The notes beneath the pieces are model-generated. The model did no database searches. It had not been told where the DNA came from and worked only from the letters and a program-made list of their open reading frames with translations. Positions 1 to 11,961 of a stretch of DNA of 64,000 nt are shown here, one piece after another. The stretch is from Adiantum capillus-veneris (Eukaryota > Streptophyta > Polypodiopsida > Polypodiales > Pteridaceae): contig CM043952.1 of assembly GCA_014529385.2 (NCBI GenBank), forward strand, positions 53,398,119 through 53,462,118. Direction: 5' to 3'. Each line of letters opens with the position of its first letter. Position 1 is the stretch's first letter. Both the position numbers and the translations under genes were made by a program.

Positions 1-464
1 AGCCAAATGTACTCAATAATATCGATGAAAGTTTCCCTCTACTCAATCTCACAACTAGAAGTGGTCACTATAGGCTACTTCTTTCTCAACCTAGATATAC
101 ATTATTTGTGATAATTAAAAAAAAACACCTTGTGGCCACTCGTGTGTGTGCCACTCAAGTAGCAAAAATTCCTTCTAGCTAGCTTCCAATGCAATTACCC
201 TATCTTGTGCAAACCACTCTCCTTCCATAAGCTCTTAGCCTTCCTGTGGTAGACCCCTACTAGCAAGCCCTGCCTAGGGTCATGCTCTGTTGGTCCTACC
301 CTTGTCCTAACATTACTCTCCTCTTTGTAAGAACACTTATACTTTCCCACTTGAGCTATACCACGATAGTCAAGAATATGTTAGGTTCATGTAGTTGAGT
401 GGGAGGTTCAATGGAATCAATAAGAATATCTTGATTAATAACATTGTTGTCCTTATGTAAGCGT

Positions 465-830
465 TTACATAAATGACTTACAAGAAAAAATCAATGAATA
501 TGAGAGTGTGCATACCATATCTCCAACTTGCTTGAGTAATTTGAATGGGCCACAACATCCAGGCGATAACTTAGATGTATTCATGAGTGAAGGTTCTGGA
601 ACACATAAGCATGCCTCTTCTTCACCTTTTGTGAAAGTGACATGCCGACTTTTCTCATAAGCATACTTTTGCTTATCAAGCATGTGGACAAAAAATCTTG
701 AACATATCCATGTGATCTTGGATAAATTCCTTGACTTGCTAAATTGTTTTTGTAGCCAACCCCACCATTACTAGTGACGTAGGCTCAAAACCGTACATAA
801 GCCTGAACAAGTACTTCACTTGTTTTGTAG
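465..830 (-). pseudogene. Decayed Ty3/gypsy integrase C-terminal fragment
   Basis: The open segment at 465-683 (minus) reads like the integrase C-terminal domain of a plant gypsy element: a lysine/arginine-rich stretch (KYAYEKSRHVTFTKG), then KLSPGCCGPFKLLKQVGDMV, which matches the usual 'LSP..GPF.vl..vG...Y.L' pattern. Upstream on the same strand, through about 830, broken frames still give a 'YGFEPTSL' piece like the 'vYG..P' motif between the integrase core and C-terminal domain. No catalytic core, LTR or primer site is attached. It is an old truncated remnant. The family call is fairly secure; the exact limits are not. Confidence 0.6.
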
Positions 831-883
831 AAAAGGCTTCATAAGCAATCAAATGAATGAATTTTCATTCCGATGTAGATATG

Positions 884-2998
884 CCTTAGCTAAACACTAG
901 GGGCCATAATACCTAGTGTGTATGCATTAGCAAACATTTATATGAGCCTGCATTTCCACTATTGGAGTGTTTTGTGCTAGTCTATGCTCATTGCATACAT
1001 GAGACTTGAGGGAATAGATGTGTAAATAGCCCTTTGTAAAGAAACTATAGTGCATCCCACCTTGAACCATAGAAATCATAATATACCATATGGAACAATG
1101 CTTAAACATGCTAAAACTTGCGAACTAAGAAAGAGTGTGAACATGAATCACATAGATCTAGGTAAAAGAACAATGACACATTTTTCATTAACATTAAATA
1201 GCTTTATCTATGTATGTAATAGGTAGGTATAATTGCAAAAAACTAAAAGTCTTGAATAACCATTTGTTAATTTTGTTTGTAGTATGTGTCACATTAACAA
1301 GTCTGTCTACATATCTCACAAATTTTGGCCACTAAAATTGTTCTCGATACCTCATGTTTTAAATGGTCTAGAAAACAAATTTGACCAGCACGTAAGGACT
1401 TTTCACGACACATAAATAAGAAAAAGGCACGAGTGTCAATCTTAGAGACTCATATTCTCCACATGTGCAATATGTCTCATATAGTGATCTCGAATAGGAG
1501 GCATCCATCACGGATGAAATTTACTTGTGTTTGGAGGTAAGAAACACTTAGCCAATTGGAGTGACAGGGACCCTCATAACCTTGCTCCACATTGGCTAAA
1601 CCAAACTCCTTGATTTTGTAGATCATGTTGTACACCATGTGACTAATAAGATGTGCCAAAGAATAGTCCCCACCTTGTAGGCATATGATCATCTTAAGAG
1701 AGTTTACCACTAAAGATTATTTAATACTTGGCATGGACCCTCAATTCCATCATAAGGAAAACACGGATAAGTAAAATTAGTAAAGAAGGTACCCAATACA
1801 ATAATTTATAATCCTTCTTGTAAGTGCTACCTTGTAGTTATGCATGCCATGCCACTTGCATTAAGTAGCGATGTGCAACACCCATTATAGGAGGCACGGG
1901 TTATTTTGCACCTTGACCTAGAAAATGTGCACTAAATAGAAACATTAATACACATAAAAACCTTGAGAGAATCATACTAGTGTGATTCTCTTGAAAGAAC
2001 CCTTGTTTTGCTCATGTCTTGGCAACTTGAAACCCTCTGTCAGCTTTGCTCATGTTCTAGACGACTCAAAGGTCACACATATACAAAGTGATATTGCATA
2101 AACCACAAGATAGATGTAGACCATCATAAGAATCCTTGCTACCACTAGTGATTGTAAGCAGATTAGTAAAGCAAACTTATCTAGTGCCATTGGACCACTC
2201 AACAATTTAGAACCTCTTTCCTTAAAAGCACGAGTGTGCAGGGTCAAATAAGTAACCATCAACATTGAATGAGAGAATTGGCATTCACAAGCTTGTTTGT
2301 ACACAAAATATGGTAGATTTATAGATGCAGTTGGTGATATAGATCCTCTCAAATTGGAATCTTATTCACAATTGGATCACTAAAGCAAGCATATCATCCC
2401 ATTTAAAGAAGAGAGATATCCTCAATACCCAAAAGAAACGAGTGGTACAAGGTTTTACCCAAATATGCCTTGCATATACATAAGGGATATGCTTGACAAG
2501 CATAACTTAATTATGAACGTGTGGTTGCAATCCATAGATCTATAATACTTCTTTATATGTAGCAAAACTTTGCCTTGAGGCTTGGCTGCACCAATTTGGT
2601 TTTCTAATGTGCCTTTGTTTCCTTACTTGCACTCTCAAGGCCTTGCCTTTTGTGGCCTCAATTGCTATTGACTAAAATTTTAAAGCTATGGATAAATTTT
2701 GCAATATCAACAAGAGAATGATCAATAAAAGGCACTAGAAAACAAGCAAGATCTTCTCTATTCTAAAATAATCATGTCATTCCAAATCATGCAGATACCA
2801 TCTTAATGTGAATCTAGCTTGTCAATTATCAAGAAAATAACCAAACTTAACCAAGTGATAATGTCCATGACAGAGTGTCTTGCATCATAGTGAAACTATA
2901 AATAAACCTTCTTACATGGAGCTAAGTCCACCAATTGGCAGGGTTGACAATCAGCTTAATGTAGTAGCAAGCCTTTTCAATTTCTTGAACTCTTCAAA
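884..2998. other. Anonymous AT-rich sequence, no gene seen
   Basis: Only short open frames without recognisable domains occur here on either strand. The first few hundred bases may be a further decayed part of the gypsy remnant at 465-830 (a Cys/His-containing frame at 927-1109, minus), but this is too weak to call. I see no RNA gene, LTR pair or tandem repeat. Confidence 0.5.
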
Positions 2999-3000
2999 GT

Positions 3001-3228
3001 GTTACCATATACATGTGGTAGTGATGTGTGCGAACACACTTAGGACCGTCGAGACATTTTTTTCCCTCACTAGGAGGTTTTTTCCCCCTTGCATTTTATA
3101 TACGCTCATCACTCTAGGGTTAACTTATCTTTCCATTGCACACTAAGTAATACTACTCTCTACTGTGAGACTTGAGCTTCTTTATTTTCTTCAAGTTTTG
3201 TGTTCCCCTTGCAACCCTATTTTTAACA
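3001..3228 (+). repeat. 5' LTR of a truncated Ty1/copia element (copy 1)
   Basis: A TG-initiated segment ends in ..TTTTTAACA two bases before a tRNA-Met type primer site. Its layout resembles the LTR at 53,895: an ACATG.GTAGTG block near the start, then a C/T-rich block (CCCTCACTAGGAGG, TTTTTTCCCCC). This suggests an older relative of the same copia lineage. No matching 3' LTR is in the window. The left edge is uncertain by some tens of bases. Confidence 0.55.
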
Positions 3229-3230
3229 AT

Positions 3231-3242
3231 TGGTATCAGAGG
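3231..3242 (+). promoter_or_regulatory. Primer-binding site (tRNA-iMet type)
   Basis: TGGTATCAGAGG begins two bases after the LTR end. It matches the plant copia primer site TGGTATCAGAGC complementary to initiator tRNA-Met, with the last base changed. Confidence 0.8.
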
Positions 3243-3594
3243 AGGTTGTGTTCTCTTGGGCATAGTTGTCAGTGTTGCCAGTAGCCATCTGGTCACTTTC
3301 TCCAATTTAGGTGAGATTTGGTGAGCATCAGCAGGTCAAAAAATACTTTGGGCAAACTCGTACAACTTGTTCTGCTCAGATTTTCCATTTGGGCTCATTT
3401 TGGTGTTTGTTTCCACTAAAGGCAGTAAGTAGTATGCAGGTTTTCGTCCTTTTGTGCATAATTTCTATCACTGCTATTTTTTTGTATAATAGGTCCCTTA
3501 AAGTATTCTTTGGGTTGTGATATATAGCATGTGTTAGCCCTGATTTGTTTCTCCTTCGTTTGGGAAATTTTTACATCAAGTGGAGACACTCGCC

Positions 3595-4400
3595 ATGGCT
3601 GACAACAACACAAATGTGTTCAAGATGTTTGATGCTGAGGATAAATTGGATGGGGACAATTACCCAATGTGGGCTTACATGATGCAACATGTTCTTGTAT
3701 CAAAGGGCATTTGGAATTTTGTGCACGACATTGATGTACATCGAGGTTCTGTGGATACAAACGATGTTGAGGATGTTGCAGCTTTTGGTGGCAGGATTGC
3801 TGCTGCTAGAGCTATTTTGCCACATATGAGCAAGCTCATTGGGATGTTAGAGATTCACATGCTCATGCATTAATTGCATTATCTATGAAGCACACTATTA
3901 CTCCTCACATTTTCTCGGATAAATCAATTAAACACGCTTGGGATATTCCGGTTGGTCTTTATGCAAGTCACAATAAGGATAAAATTAATTATTGCGTAAA
4001 GAGGTGGAATTATGCATGAGGAAGATGACATGGACACATTCCTTGTTGGTATCAAGGATATAAATGAGAAACTCATTTTTGCAGGTGAAGTCATTTCAGA
4101 GAGTTCCCTTGTATAGACTATTCTTGATGCACTGCTAGATTTTTACCAGATTTTGCTACTAGTAGTTGAGGAATTATGACCCAAGGAAATCTTGATGTTG
4201 TCAAGTTTGATGCATTACGCACATTGTTGTTTCATGAGTCACTTTCAAGAAAGATTAGGGCTAAAAAGCGTGCAATTGAACATGTGTTTATTGATGCTCA
4301 AAGAAAAGGTGGTAACAGCAATGTAGCCACTTCTACGGGCAACACCTTGTTTGGGAATTTTGGTGAAAAGGGAAAAAAGAAGATGTGTTTCCATTATTAA
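3595..4400 (+). pseudogene. Broken copia gag (copy 1)
   Basis: The ATG at 3595 opens a frame whose start parallels the gag at 54,566: a short leader, then EDKLDGDNYPMWAYMM and VLVSKGIWNFV, the copia gag N-terminal pattern (DUF4219/UBN2 type). The frame closes at 3873. Recognisable gag continues in other frames (a SMKHTITPH block near 3890; basic C-terminal sequence at 4176-4400), so there are at least two frameshifts. There is no zinc knuckle, protease or pol. It follows the LTR and primer site of copy 1 directly, so this is a copia copy truncated inside gag. Confidence 0.75.
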
Positions 4401-4669
4401 TTTGTAGACACAATTGAGTGTGTGTTTACTCAAGCACCTTGTGGCTACATTTATTTGAGCATTCAACATTAGTTTGACTTATGCCACTATTGCATATGCT
4501 GATAGGTAATGTAAATTGGCCATTGTAAGGAACCCAATGTTTCATACTTATCAGATCACTATAATATGCATTACTGTAATGTCAACAATAGAATCTCTTT
4601 GCACAATGAGATAATCTTTGATATATAGGAGAAATAAGCTCTAGGTTTTGTGAGAACCACTTGCAATGA

Positions 4670-4910
4670 CACTACAAGAGGTTGTGTGCTCTTGTGACGC
4701 TGTTAGCAACGGAAATACACTGGGTTTTTATAACCCCCGGCGTAGCTAAAACCGTCGCTAATAGTGTCGCTACGAGAGCGTCGCTATATGCGTCGCTATG
4801 ACCGTCGCTATAAGCGTCGCTATATAGCAATGGTGATAGCGACGGTTACACAGAAGTCTATAGCGACGCTCCAGAGCCATAAAGAGCGACGATTATAGCG
4901 ACGCCTGAGA
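4670..4910 (+). repeat. CACTA terminal and subterminal repeats, left end
   Basis: The 12-bp terminal repeat is followed by a dense cluster of GTCGCTA/TAGCGAC heptamers in both orientations between about 4745 and 4910 (for example CCGTCGCTA, GCGTCGCTATA, TAGCGACGGT, TATAGCGACGC). Clustered short subterminal motifs are the known TNPA-binding sites of En/Spm elements. The same core GCGTCGC recurs at both right-hand ends. Confidence 0.85.
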
Positions 4911-5284
4911 GAATTTTTTTTTGGTGACAGGGCATTGAATGCACTGCCACCCATCAACCATATTGTACTTGATTCACTTTTTAAAAAAAGTGCAAGGGTA
5001 GATAATAGACCCAAAATAGTCACCCACAAGATGCATTGTTTGCAAAATTGACAAGCGTAAAATTGACAATTGTACACATCATAGGCAAAATGAATTGATT
5101 GGCAAATGTAATAATGACAATTGTACAACATCATAGGCATAAAGAATTGATTGGCAAAATGAACTTCGGTGACAAATGTAATAATATACATGGTTCAAAA
5201 AGACGTATAAAATCCGTCTCATGATACATAAGCTATGAGAAACCCTAAACTAATGCTATCTAGCTACGGCTAAACTGACGTCGT

Positions 5285-6540
5285 CTAGTCAGACGTCTCA
5301 TCGCGTCCAAGCGGCGTATCTGTCGGATTCTGCAAAAAAAGACAATAAGACAGCTTTTAGTAAGTATAAACATATAACGACATTTATAAAACAATACAAA
5401 AAATAGAAAAGAGTAAACCCTAATACTAACCATGCCGCCACGAGAACTGAGAATGTCAATCAGGGCGTTTAAGCCCTTCCTGCCTGCGTACTCGCGTTCG
5501 TACGGTGTGGGATCACGTCCTGTCATCGACCACTGTCAAAACATACAAAGATTTCATTATGTTAGAATTAAAAAACTCATAAACCCTAAACTATTGAACA
5601 TAAAGAGCAATGCAAAAACACTTACAAAATCGGCCTCAAATGATGCCCATCCACCGCTCCCCAAGTGGTGCGAGCTCCCTGCCTCTACTCGCGCTCTGGC
5701 TGCATTCTTTTGTTGCTTCCACTTGTCGAGATTCTCGCGCGCTGCTTTCTTCGCATTCTTCCAATCTTCTTTGGCCAGCCAATCTGGCCTATTCCACCCA
5801 TGCTTGATTGCTTTTTGCACTTCGGAACGCTTGTGTTTGCAGTATTCGCGCATTCGAATCTTCATCAGGTCTTCATTGAAGCGCTGATCCCGTGTTGGAA
5901 CGGGAAACTCATCATGAAGAATGCTGATGACTTTGTTTTTTAAATCACTTGGTACTTCACTCCATTTGTTTAGTATGTAGTGTCTAAACAGCTGAGAGCA
6001 AAGACCATGCATGCGCGAGATCACCTTCTTGCCGTCATCATCCATGATGATGCCGCCGCTGAAGTCGACGGAGTAAGGCAAGCCCTCTGGCCGGTGGCGC
6101 GTAAACCTGGGTGTCCTGGTAGGGGTCTCTAGCAGCGTGTCGATGGGGGTACGGACGTCAGGTGTCTCCATCGGCGTCTGGGCCCCGAAGCGAGGAGTGT
6201 CGAGTGGGGTGGCTCCTGGCGGAGTAGGTAGAGGTGTGTAGCTGCTAGGAACAGTCAGCTGCGCGAAACCTGGTGTAGATGGCGATGCTGTGGCTGGTGT
6301 GGGGGCGGGCAAAGAATGGGAGGGTAAAGAGCCTTGTCGAACACGAGGCGGTGTGGAGGCATCGGCGGCGAAATCCCCACAACAACCGCCACCACCACCA
6401 CTCGAGCGCCGGTGTCTGGATGAGTGTGAAGATCGTCTCGTCGACGCCGAAGCTTCGGAGCGCGCCGAATGCTCCGAAAGAGAGGGAGATGTGGATGGAG
6501 TAGGAACGCGCGATGATGCGCCAGAGCGATGACGCTCCAC
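5285..6540 (-). CDS. TNPA-like CACTA protein (Transposase_24 type), three exons
   Basis: Predicted join on the minus strand: 6540-5626, 5532-5431, 5329-5285, all phase 0 with GT/AG borders (donors GTAAGT and GTTAGT; acceptors TTTGACAG and TTTTGCAG), giving about 353 residues and ending at TAG 5285-5287. The first 150 residues are Ser/Pro/Thr-rich and disordered, with a Gly run. Residues ~150-305 are rich in Trp, Lys and Arg (WSEVPSDLKNKV, HGWNRPDWLAKEDWKNAKK) and resemble the Transposase_24 second protein of plant CACTA elements, including the join EADF-WSMTGRDPTPYEREY across intron 1. By analogy with TNPA it would bind the subterminal repeats. The frame has no lesion. The upstream start could extend further. 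Confidence 0.75.
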
Positions 6541-6866
6541 GTACCATTGTCTCTGCTACGGTGACAAAGAAGAAAGAAACTCCTCATCATCCATACTTGC
6601 ATTAAACACACGAATATTTAAACTTAATATTGAATGAATAGAGTAGACAATGACGCAAAGACCATTAAATACAATGACGTAATGACGCATATAAATACAA
6701 TGACGCAATGAATTGAGTGATAGAAGAGGCAAGTCGAAAACTCAGAATTTTCAATCAAAAGATGTGAGCGCGAGTAGAAAAGAGCGTTATACACCATGGA
6801 AGGTACTTAGAGAGCCAGAGCTTTTACAACACGGAGCAAAATTGTTCAAATACAATATTTGTGGCT
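6541..6866. other. Spacer between TNPD stop and TNPA start
   Basis: This AT-rich 326-bp stretch separates the TNPD stop codon (6867) from the TNPA-like ATG (6540), both on the minus strand. It holds short ATGACGCA/AATGACG repeats near 6650-6710. It may carry the TNPD 3' end and TNPA promoter, or be intronic if both come from one transcript as in En/Spm. Confidence 0.45.
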
Positions 6867-9800
6867 TTAAGAGATCTCTCTCTCATCCTTGCATAACTCA
6901 GCATAACTTCCTATATCTATATAGAGCTCTCCGTTTAAACACATATCCTCTGTTTCATTTTGTAGCTCCTCTGCATGCACCCCATATAGAGTAGTAGCAT
7001 CTTGATGCTCGTCTGGCACCACCGCAGCGGCTTCTGATTGAGCATCTTCTCTGATCTCCTCCATTGATGCCGTTGTGATTGGCACATGGTAGCCTTCATA
7101 CGTCCTTGCACTACGAGGGGCTACCTCTATGACGTACCACCAGTTTGATGTAGACTTTGTAGGATGAAATATTACCTGCTAGAGCCACATAACTTACATG
7201 AGAGCTTTCAAGCACATAACTTGTAAAAGGGAGATGTTAACTATTTACATACTTACTTGTTCACAATGCTCGCGTAGTACGAAAGTGTCTCTTAGGTCAG
7301 TCCATTTCTTAGTAGAATCCACCTCAAGAAAACCAGACTCTCCTCTACGCACAGTAGCGTTGCGACCCTCTATGATTATCTTGAACCATTGCACGTCAAA
7401 CAAGTCGACAAAAAATCCTCTGTAATCGATCCTCAAAATCTCTTGTAGCGTGCCGAAGTAAGTGAGTTCCGCCACCACAGGATCTGCATCAGAGGAACGT
7501 CGTCGACTAGACTGTTCAAATTTTGCCATGATTCCACAATCTTGAGTAAAACGCTTTTTGTCGATCCGTTCCACCCTAAAATGTCGACCTTTACACCATG
7601 CTGCTGTGTATGACTTATACTACAACGAACAAAGATTATGAGTGGCCGTTCAAACGTTTAGAAATAAAGTCACTAGCTAGTCGTACATTGCAAACTTACC
7701 TTGGTCGCGCAACCCCGAGAGTACTCCCACTCTTCCTCAGTCACTTCGTCACCGCATTGTTGTGTGCTTTTCAATTGGTTTTGCAACCATCTTAAGCTCA
7801 TGAATGTTGGTAGGCTCTCCAGAACCGTCGGATAGTGCATCGGTGGTCGTCTTTCCCGTCTCCACTCGATTCGTGGCCTTTGTCGCTCTTGCTTTGCATC
7901 CTCATATTGTGAAATCCACTTTTGCATCACTGGATTGTGAAGCATGCAAAATCGGTTGATTTTAGCCTCTAGATCTTCCGTCATCTTCTTCTCAACACCG
8001 AGATTGCACATGATAATCCCAGATATGCGCTCATCATCTATGGTTCTCCATAGCGTGTCCCGGGCTTTATCAAATCCGTCTAGCCACTCTCCAATGTACA
8101 CTAGGGACTCTGATACCAACCAACCTTTTGCCATGCTACCCTCCGGACGTGCCTTTTGACGCACATATCCTTTCAGCGTTTTCATGAAACGTTCTAAGAA
8201 GAACATCCATCTGGAATGAACTGTGCCAGCTATTTCCACCTCATCAACTATGTGAACAAGAAGATGCACCTGAATGGTTAGCATGGTAGTAGGAAAATGT
8301 TTCTCAAACATGCACACAAGCTCCGCAGCATTTAGTCTGGCAAATGGTATGGAGTCTACGTTGATCTCCTTTTGTGAGATCCATTGCACCAGCTTTGCAA
8401 GTTTGTAGATTGTGTTACGGATGTCGAGAGACAAACATCCCTCAATGGCAACTGGTAAAATAAACTGTAAAGTATGTGTAGCAATGATATTAAAGTCCAC
8501 ATTTTATGCAATGATATTAAAGTCCACTATGAACGTACCTGACACATTTTATGCCAATCGTGTGACTTCAAACCGGTAAGCTTTCCTTCTTTAGTAAAAC
8601 ACGTTCGGAGCGAGTGCATTACGCCAGTGGGGGTCCGCAAAGATCGAATGGTCTCTTTTACTTTGCGTTCTTGGGCTCCTGTGAAAATCCATGGTGCTTT
8701 AGGGAGTTTTATCGATCCATCAGACGCTGTTTGCGGCCAATATTGCTCCATACGATCCACATTTCTAAGGTCAACTCTGGCTCCCAAAGTATCTTTCTTG
8801 CCGGTCAGATGGTCCCATAGTAGATTACCCACATTCTTGAATATGTGCATTGGATCGAGCAAGTGATTGATCATGAGTCGGGGCCAGTATGGTAACTCGT
8901 ACCATAGAGATAGTCTCTTCATCCCTGGAAGCAATATGTCATCGCACATCTCCTTCTGCTCTAACCATGCTTGTGCAGACATCCTTGGTGGCTCTCTTCC
9001 CAAAAATCTGTCGCATAACACATGATTCTCTGGAAGATGCGCTTGATGACCTTCGTAGATTTGCTTCTTCAGTGAGGGCGCCCTACGTGCATTCAGTCTA
9101 GGTCCACATGTGACACATGCTCTGTATCCGCTTGTTTGAAGCCCTGCATGTATACACATGATAATAGATCAACTATGGGAAAAAACAAGATTTACAGTGT
9201 CTGAGTGAGGAGTGTCAATAGATCACCTGAGCATTCTGTTAGCCCGGGATAGTCATGCATGGTCCACATTAGAATGCCTCTGATCAAAGCATTCCGTCGT
9301 CCTGTGTGTCGGCTCATATCCACCACCTCTATGCCAATCCACAATTGTTGTAGCTCTTCCAATAGTGGACGAAGATACACATCCATATTCTCCACTTTAT
9401 ATCGCCCTGGCACAATCAAGCTTAGCCATAGGTGCCCCTTCTTTGTAGTCAACCACGGGGGAATGTTGTAGTTGACGATGACAATGGGCCATAAACTGTA
9501 AGATGTTGATCTTTGACCAAATGGATTTACACCATCCATAGCCAGGCCTAAGCGCAAATTTCGAGCTTCCCTGGCAAAATCCGACCATGTTCCATCTATA
9601 TGTTTCCAGGCTGCGCAATTTGCAGGAATTCGTAGCACACCATCTGAAGATTTATTCTCCTCATGCCATGATGCTAGGGCGGCCATGGACTTACATTCGA
9701 AGAAATGCTTGATGCGAGGAAGCAGAGGAAAATGTTGCAAAACCTTTTGTGGAATTTGTCCCGTGGAGATCTACTCGATATCTTTCGGAATCACATTTTG

Positions 9801-10593
9801 GACACTTCTCCATGTCTATGTATTCCCCTCTGAAAAGAATGCAGTCATTAGGACAAGCGTGGATAGAATTGTAATCCATCCCCAAGTTTCGCAAAATCTT
9901 TCTTGCTTCATCTCGGGAATCTGGCATCACATTGTCAGCTGGTAGTATGTGCTCTTTAAGCAATCTACACAACATAAAAATACGATACAGTCGTGTAAAA
10001 ATCTATCAGATCATTATACATTTAGAGTTTTATTAAAGTAAACTAATTGTAATAGATCACCTGAAAAGCGCTGTGATGCTAGTGTCACTCCATCCAAACT
10101 TTGCCTGCATGTTGAGAAGAACCATGAGTGCTTTCAATCTAGACATACGTGCTCCATTATACAATGGCGTATCGGTTTCACTTTTCATATCATCATAGAT
10201 AAGCTTTCCTGAATCCATGATCGTCTCGATCATTTCATCAATCTCGGGCTCAAACATTGCCTCCTTGGGAATGTGGTCTGCATGATCATCCCCCAAGCTG
10301 TCAGAGGCTACATCTTGTGGCCTCACATATGCTGCTTGACCAAAGCGCCTGCGAACACGTCTATTGGGTTGCAAGATTGCTGCCTGTTGGCCAGTGTCAG
10401 AGTCTGACGAGTTATAATTGGCAACAACTCGATCTATAATAGATGGATCGAACTCGCCAAATTCGCGAACGTGCTACAAAGAAACATGTCTTGTCCGTCG
10501 CACAACATGCTTGCATTGATTACAAGGACATAAGACCCTCGTTGAGAGATAGGTGTTTCGGTTGGACGGTCCCACATCCTCGTCACTACTCAT
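6867..10593 (-). pseudogene. TNPD-like CACTA transposase, six exons, two lesions
   Basis: Predicted join on minus: 10593-10061, 9964-9227, 9143-8539, 8464-7700, 7619-7257, 7175-6867, with GT/AG borders, about 1,100 residues, the family's usual size. Order: N-terminal Zn segment (CPCNQC), Transposase_21/TNP2 (HACPNDCILFRGE, CPKC, LGLAMDGVNPFG, PPWL, LDPMHIFKNV, KSHDWHKM), DUF4218 (LPVAIEGCL, HFPTTMLTIQVHLLVHIVDE, LKGYVRQKARPEGSMA), then DUF4216 (ELTYFGTLQEILRIDY, STSNWWYVIEV). This is the enzyme that would cut the CACTA ends. Two faults break it: TAG at 10474-10476 in exon 1, probably from CAG, and a one-base frameshift between about 9745 and 9770 in exon 2. The rest is well preserved, so loss is recent, or an active copy exists elsewhere. 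Confidence 0.85.
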
Positions 10594-10655
10594 AATGAGG
10601 ATAAAAATCTTATAACCTGGACAACAAATTTAATATTCTATTGGCATTCTTCGTC

Positions 10656-10659
<4 letters not shown>

Positions 10660-10689
<30 letters not shown>
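10660..10689 (+). repeat. (TC)n microsatellite
   Basis: About 30 bp of uninterrupted TC repeat, some 70 bp upstream of the predicted TNPD start codon (minus strand). Confidence 0.9.
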
Positions 10690-10691
<2 letters not shown>

Positions 10692-10959
10692 CTCACATTC
10701 TCTAGTTATGACCAATCCCCACACACCTCGGTCTAGAGGTGCACGGAGATCAGAACCACCGGGTTATAATCTCGTCTTTATTGGTCAATACCTATATTTG
10801 TGGGTACAAGAAATCTACAGACCCACGTCTACATGATACTGCATGTAGTGGACAAAACCCCTTTGCCTCTTCTCTAGCTGTAGCACTTCACAGCATCTTA
10901 ACATCTTTTCACAGTAGATCTTTTCACTGTTCGTCTAACTCTAAACCCTAAACCGTAAG

Positions 10960-11474
10960 TAATTCTTGCGTGAACTCGATATAACGTAAATAAGCGTAAA
11001 TATAAATAAACGTAAATCTAACTAAAAATAACTTTAAATCTAATTTAACGTAAGTCTACATCTAACCTAATCTTTAACGTCTTTTGGGATAGTTTCCTAC
11101 GATGTTAAAACTCTCTTCTTCTTGTGTGTGTGTGTGTGGGTAAACCTAAATAAACCTAAGTCTAATCTAATATAACATAAATCTAAATCTAACGTAAATT
11201 ATGTTATATTAAAAACAAGGAACTAAACTAACAGGGATTATAAGAACCTTAAAACTGATTTAACACATAATTTTTCACATAACTCGGCAAGAGTCGGCAA
11301 GAGTTACCTGCTCCTTGCTTGAGGGCGCTGAAAAACTCAGATCTGAGATCTGAGTTTTTGGGCGCTCTCTGTTATTTTTTTTAGCCCAGCCGGCGTCGCT
11401 ATGAGCGTCGCAAATTTACTTGTAAATTTGCGTCGCTGTGTGAGCGTCGCAAATATGAATAGCCTCTTGTAGTG
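10960..11474 (-). repeat. Inner copy of the CACTA right-end region
   Basis: It contains diffuse TAAACGTAAATCTAA-type repeats (10,980-11,200), a conserved block with AACGTCTTTTGGGATAGTTT, the block TACCTGCTCCTTGCTTGAGG, an AGATCTGAG palindrome, GCGTCGC subterminal motifs, and the terminal repeat CCTCTTGTAGTG ending at 11,474. The blocks recur in the same order and orientation at 21,440-22,453. It lies upstream of the TNPD gene and should hold its promoter. The bases after 11,474 (TTT) do not match the TGA before 4670. Confidence 0.8.
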
Positions 11475-11835
11475 TTTCTTTCTGCAGTCCGGTTGCGAAC
11501 CTGACCTGTTTGTCACTTTTTTTCTTCAGTATCTGCTTCATTGAGTTGATGTAGCTGCGGACGTGTGAGTAGTGTGGTCGTGGTTTTATGTATGAATGTG
11601 GATGCTCCCCTGCTAAATTTGCCATTCTCATTTGGCCGAAGGTAGGATAGTTTGATGAGCCGTTGTTGTTTGTTGCGGATGAAGTGCTTGTTGCGTTACT
11701 TTTGAACAGATCAAATAGCTGCAAGTGAGGACAAAGAATAATCATTTTGTGAGACGAGATTTCTATGCATTCAAGCATAATGTTGATCTTTAAGGAACAT
11801 AGATTTTGGAATGTACAGACCTTGTTGGCTGCCAT
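11475..11835 (-). other. Unidentified open frame next to the CACTA inner end
   Basis: An open frame begins with M-A-A-N-K at 11,835 (minus) and runs past 11,474 into the CACTA end, so its natural C-terminus is missing. It has a Ser/Asn-rich patch and a basic tail, and no domain I recognise. It lies about 130 bp beyond the Helitron helicase C-terminus on the same strand and could be an accessory Helitron segment or host sequence. A 16-bp direct repeat (TGCAAGTGAGGACAAA at 11,720 and 11,901) brackets its 5' part. Confidence 0.35.
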
Positions 11836-11961
11836 GTTATAGTTGTTTTCTTAAAAACCTGTAACACAAGACACGATATTAAGAAATGCATCATACGATT
11901 TGCAAGTGAGGACAAACTTTATATCAAACGGAGTTATACAATTTTATGTGATTGTATATAT

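Noticed and set aside
10938-10955. CTCTAAACCCTAAACCG as a telomere-like repeat
   Set aside because: Only about two units of CCCTAAA-like sequence occur, and they are not at a PLE junction.
4670-11474. A self-contained 6.8-kb CACTA element
   Set aside because: Terminal repeats and genes fit, but the flanking triplets differ (TGA versus TTT). The outer end at 22,453 has the matching TGA. I keep it as the core of a larger unit.
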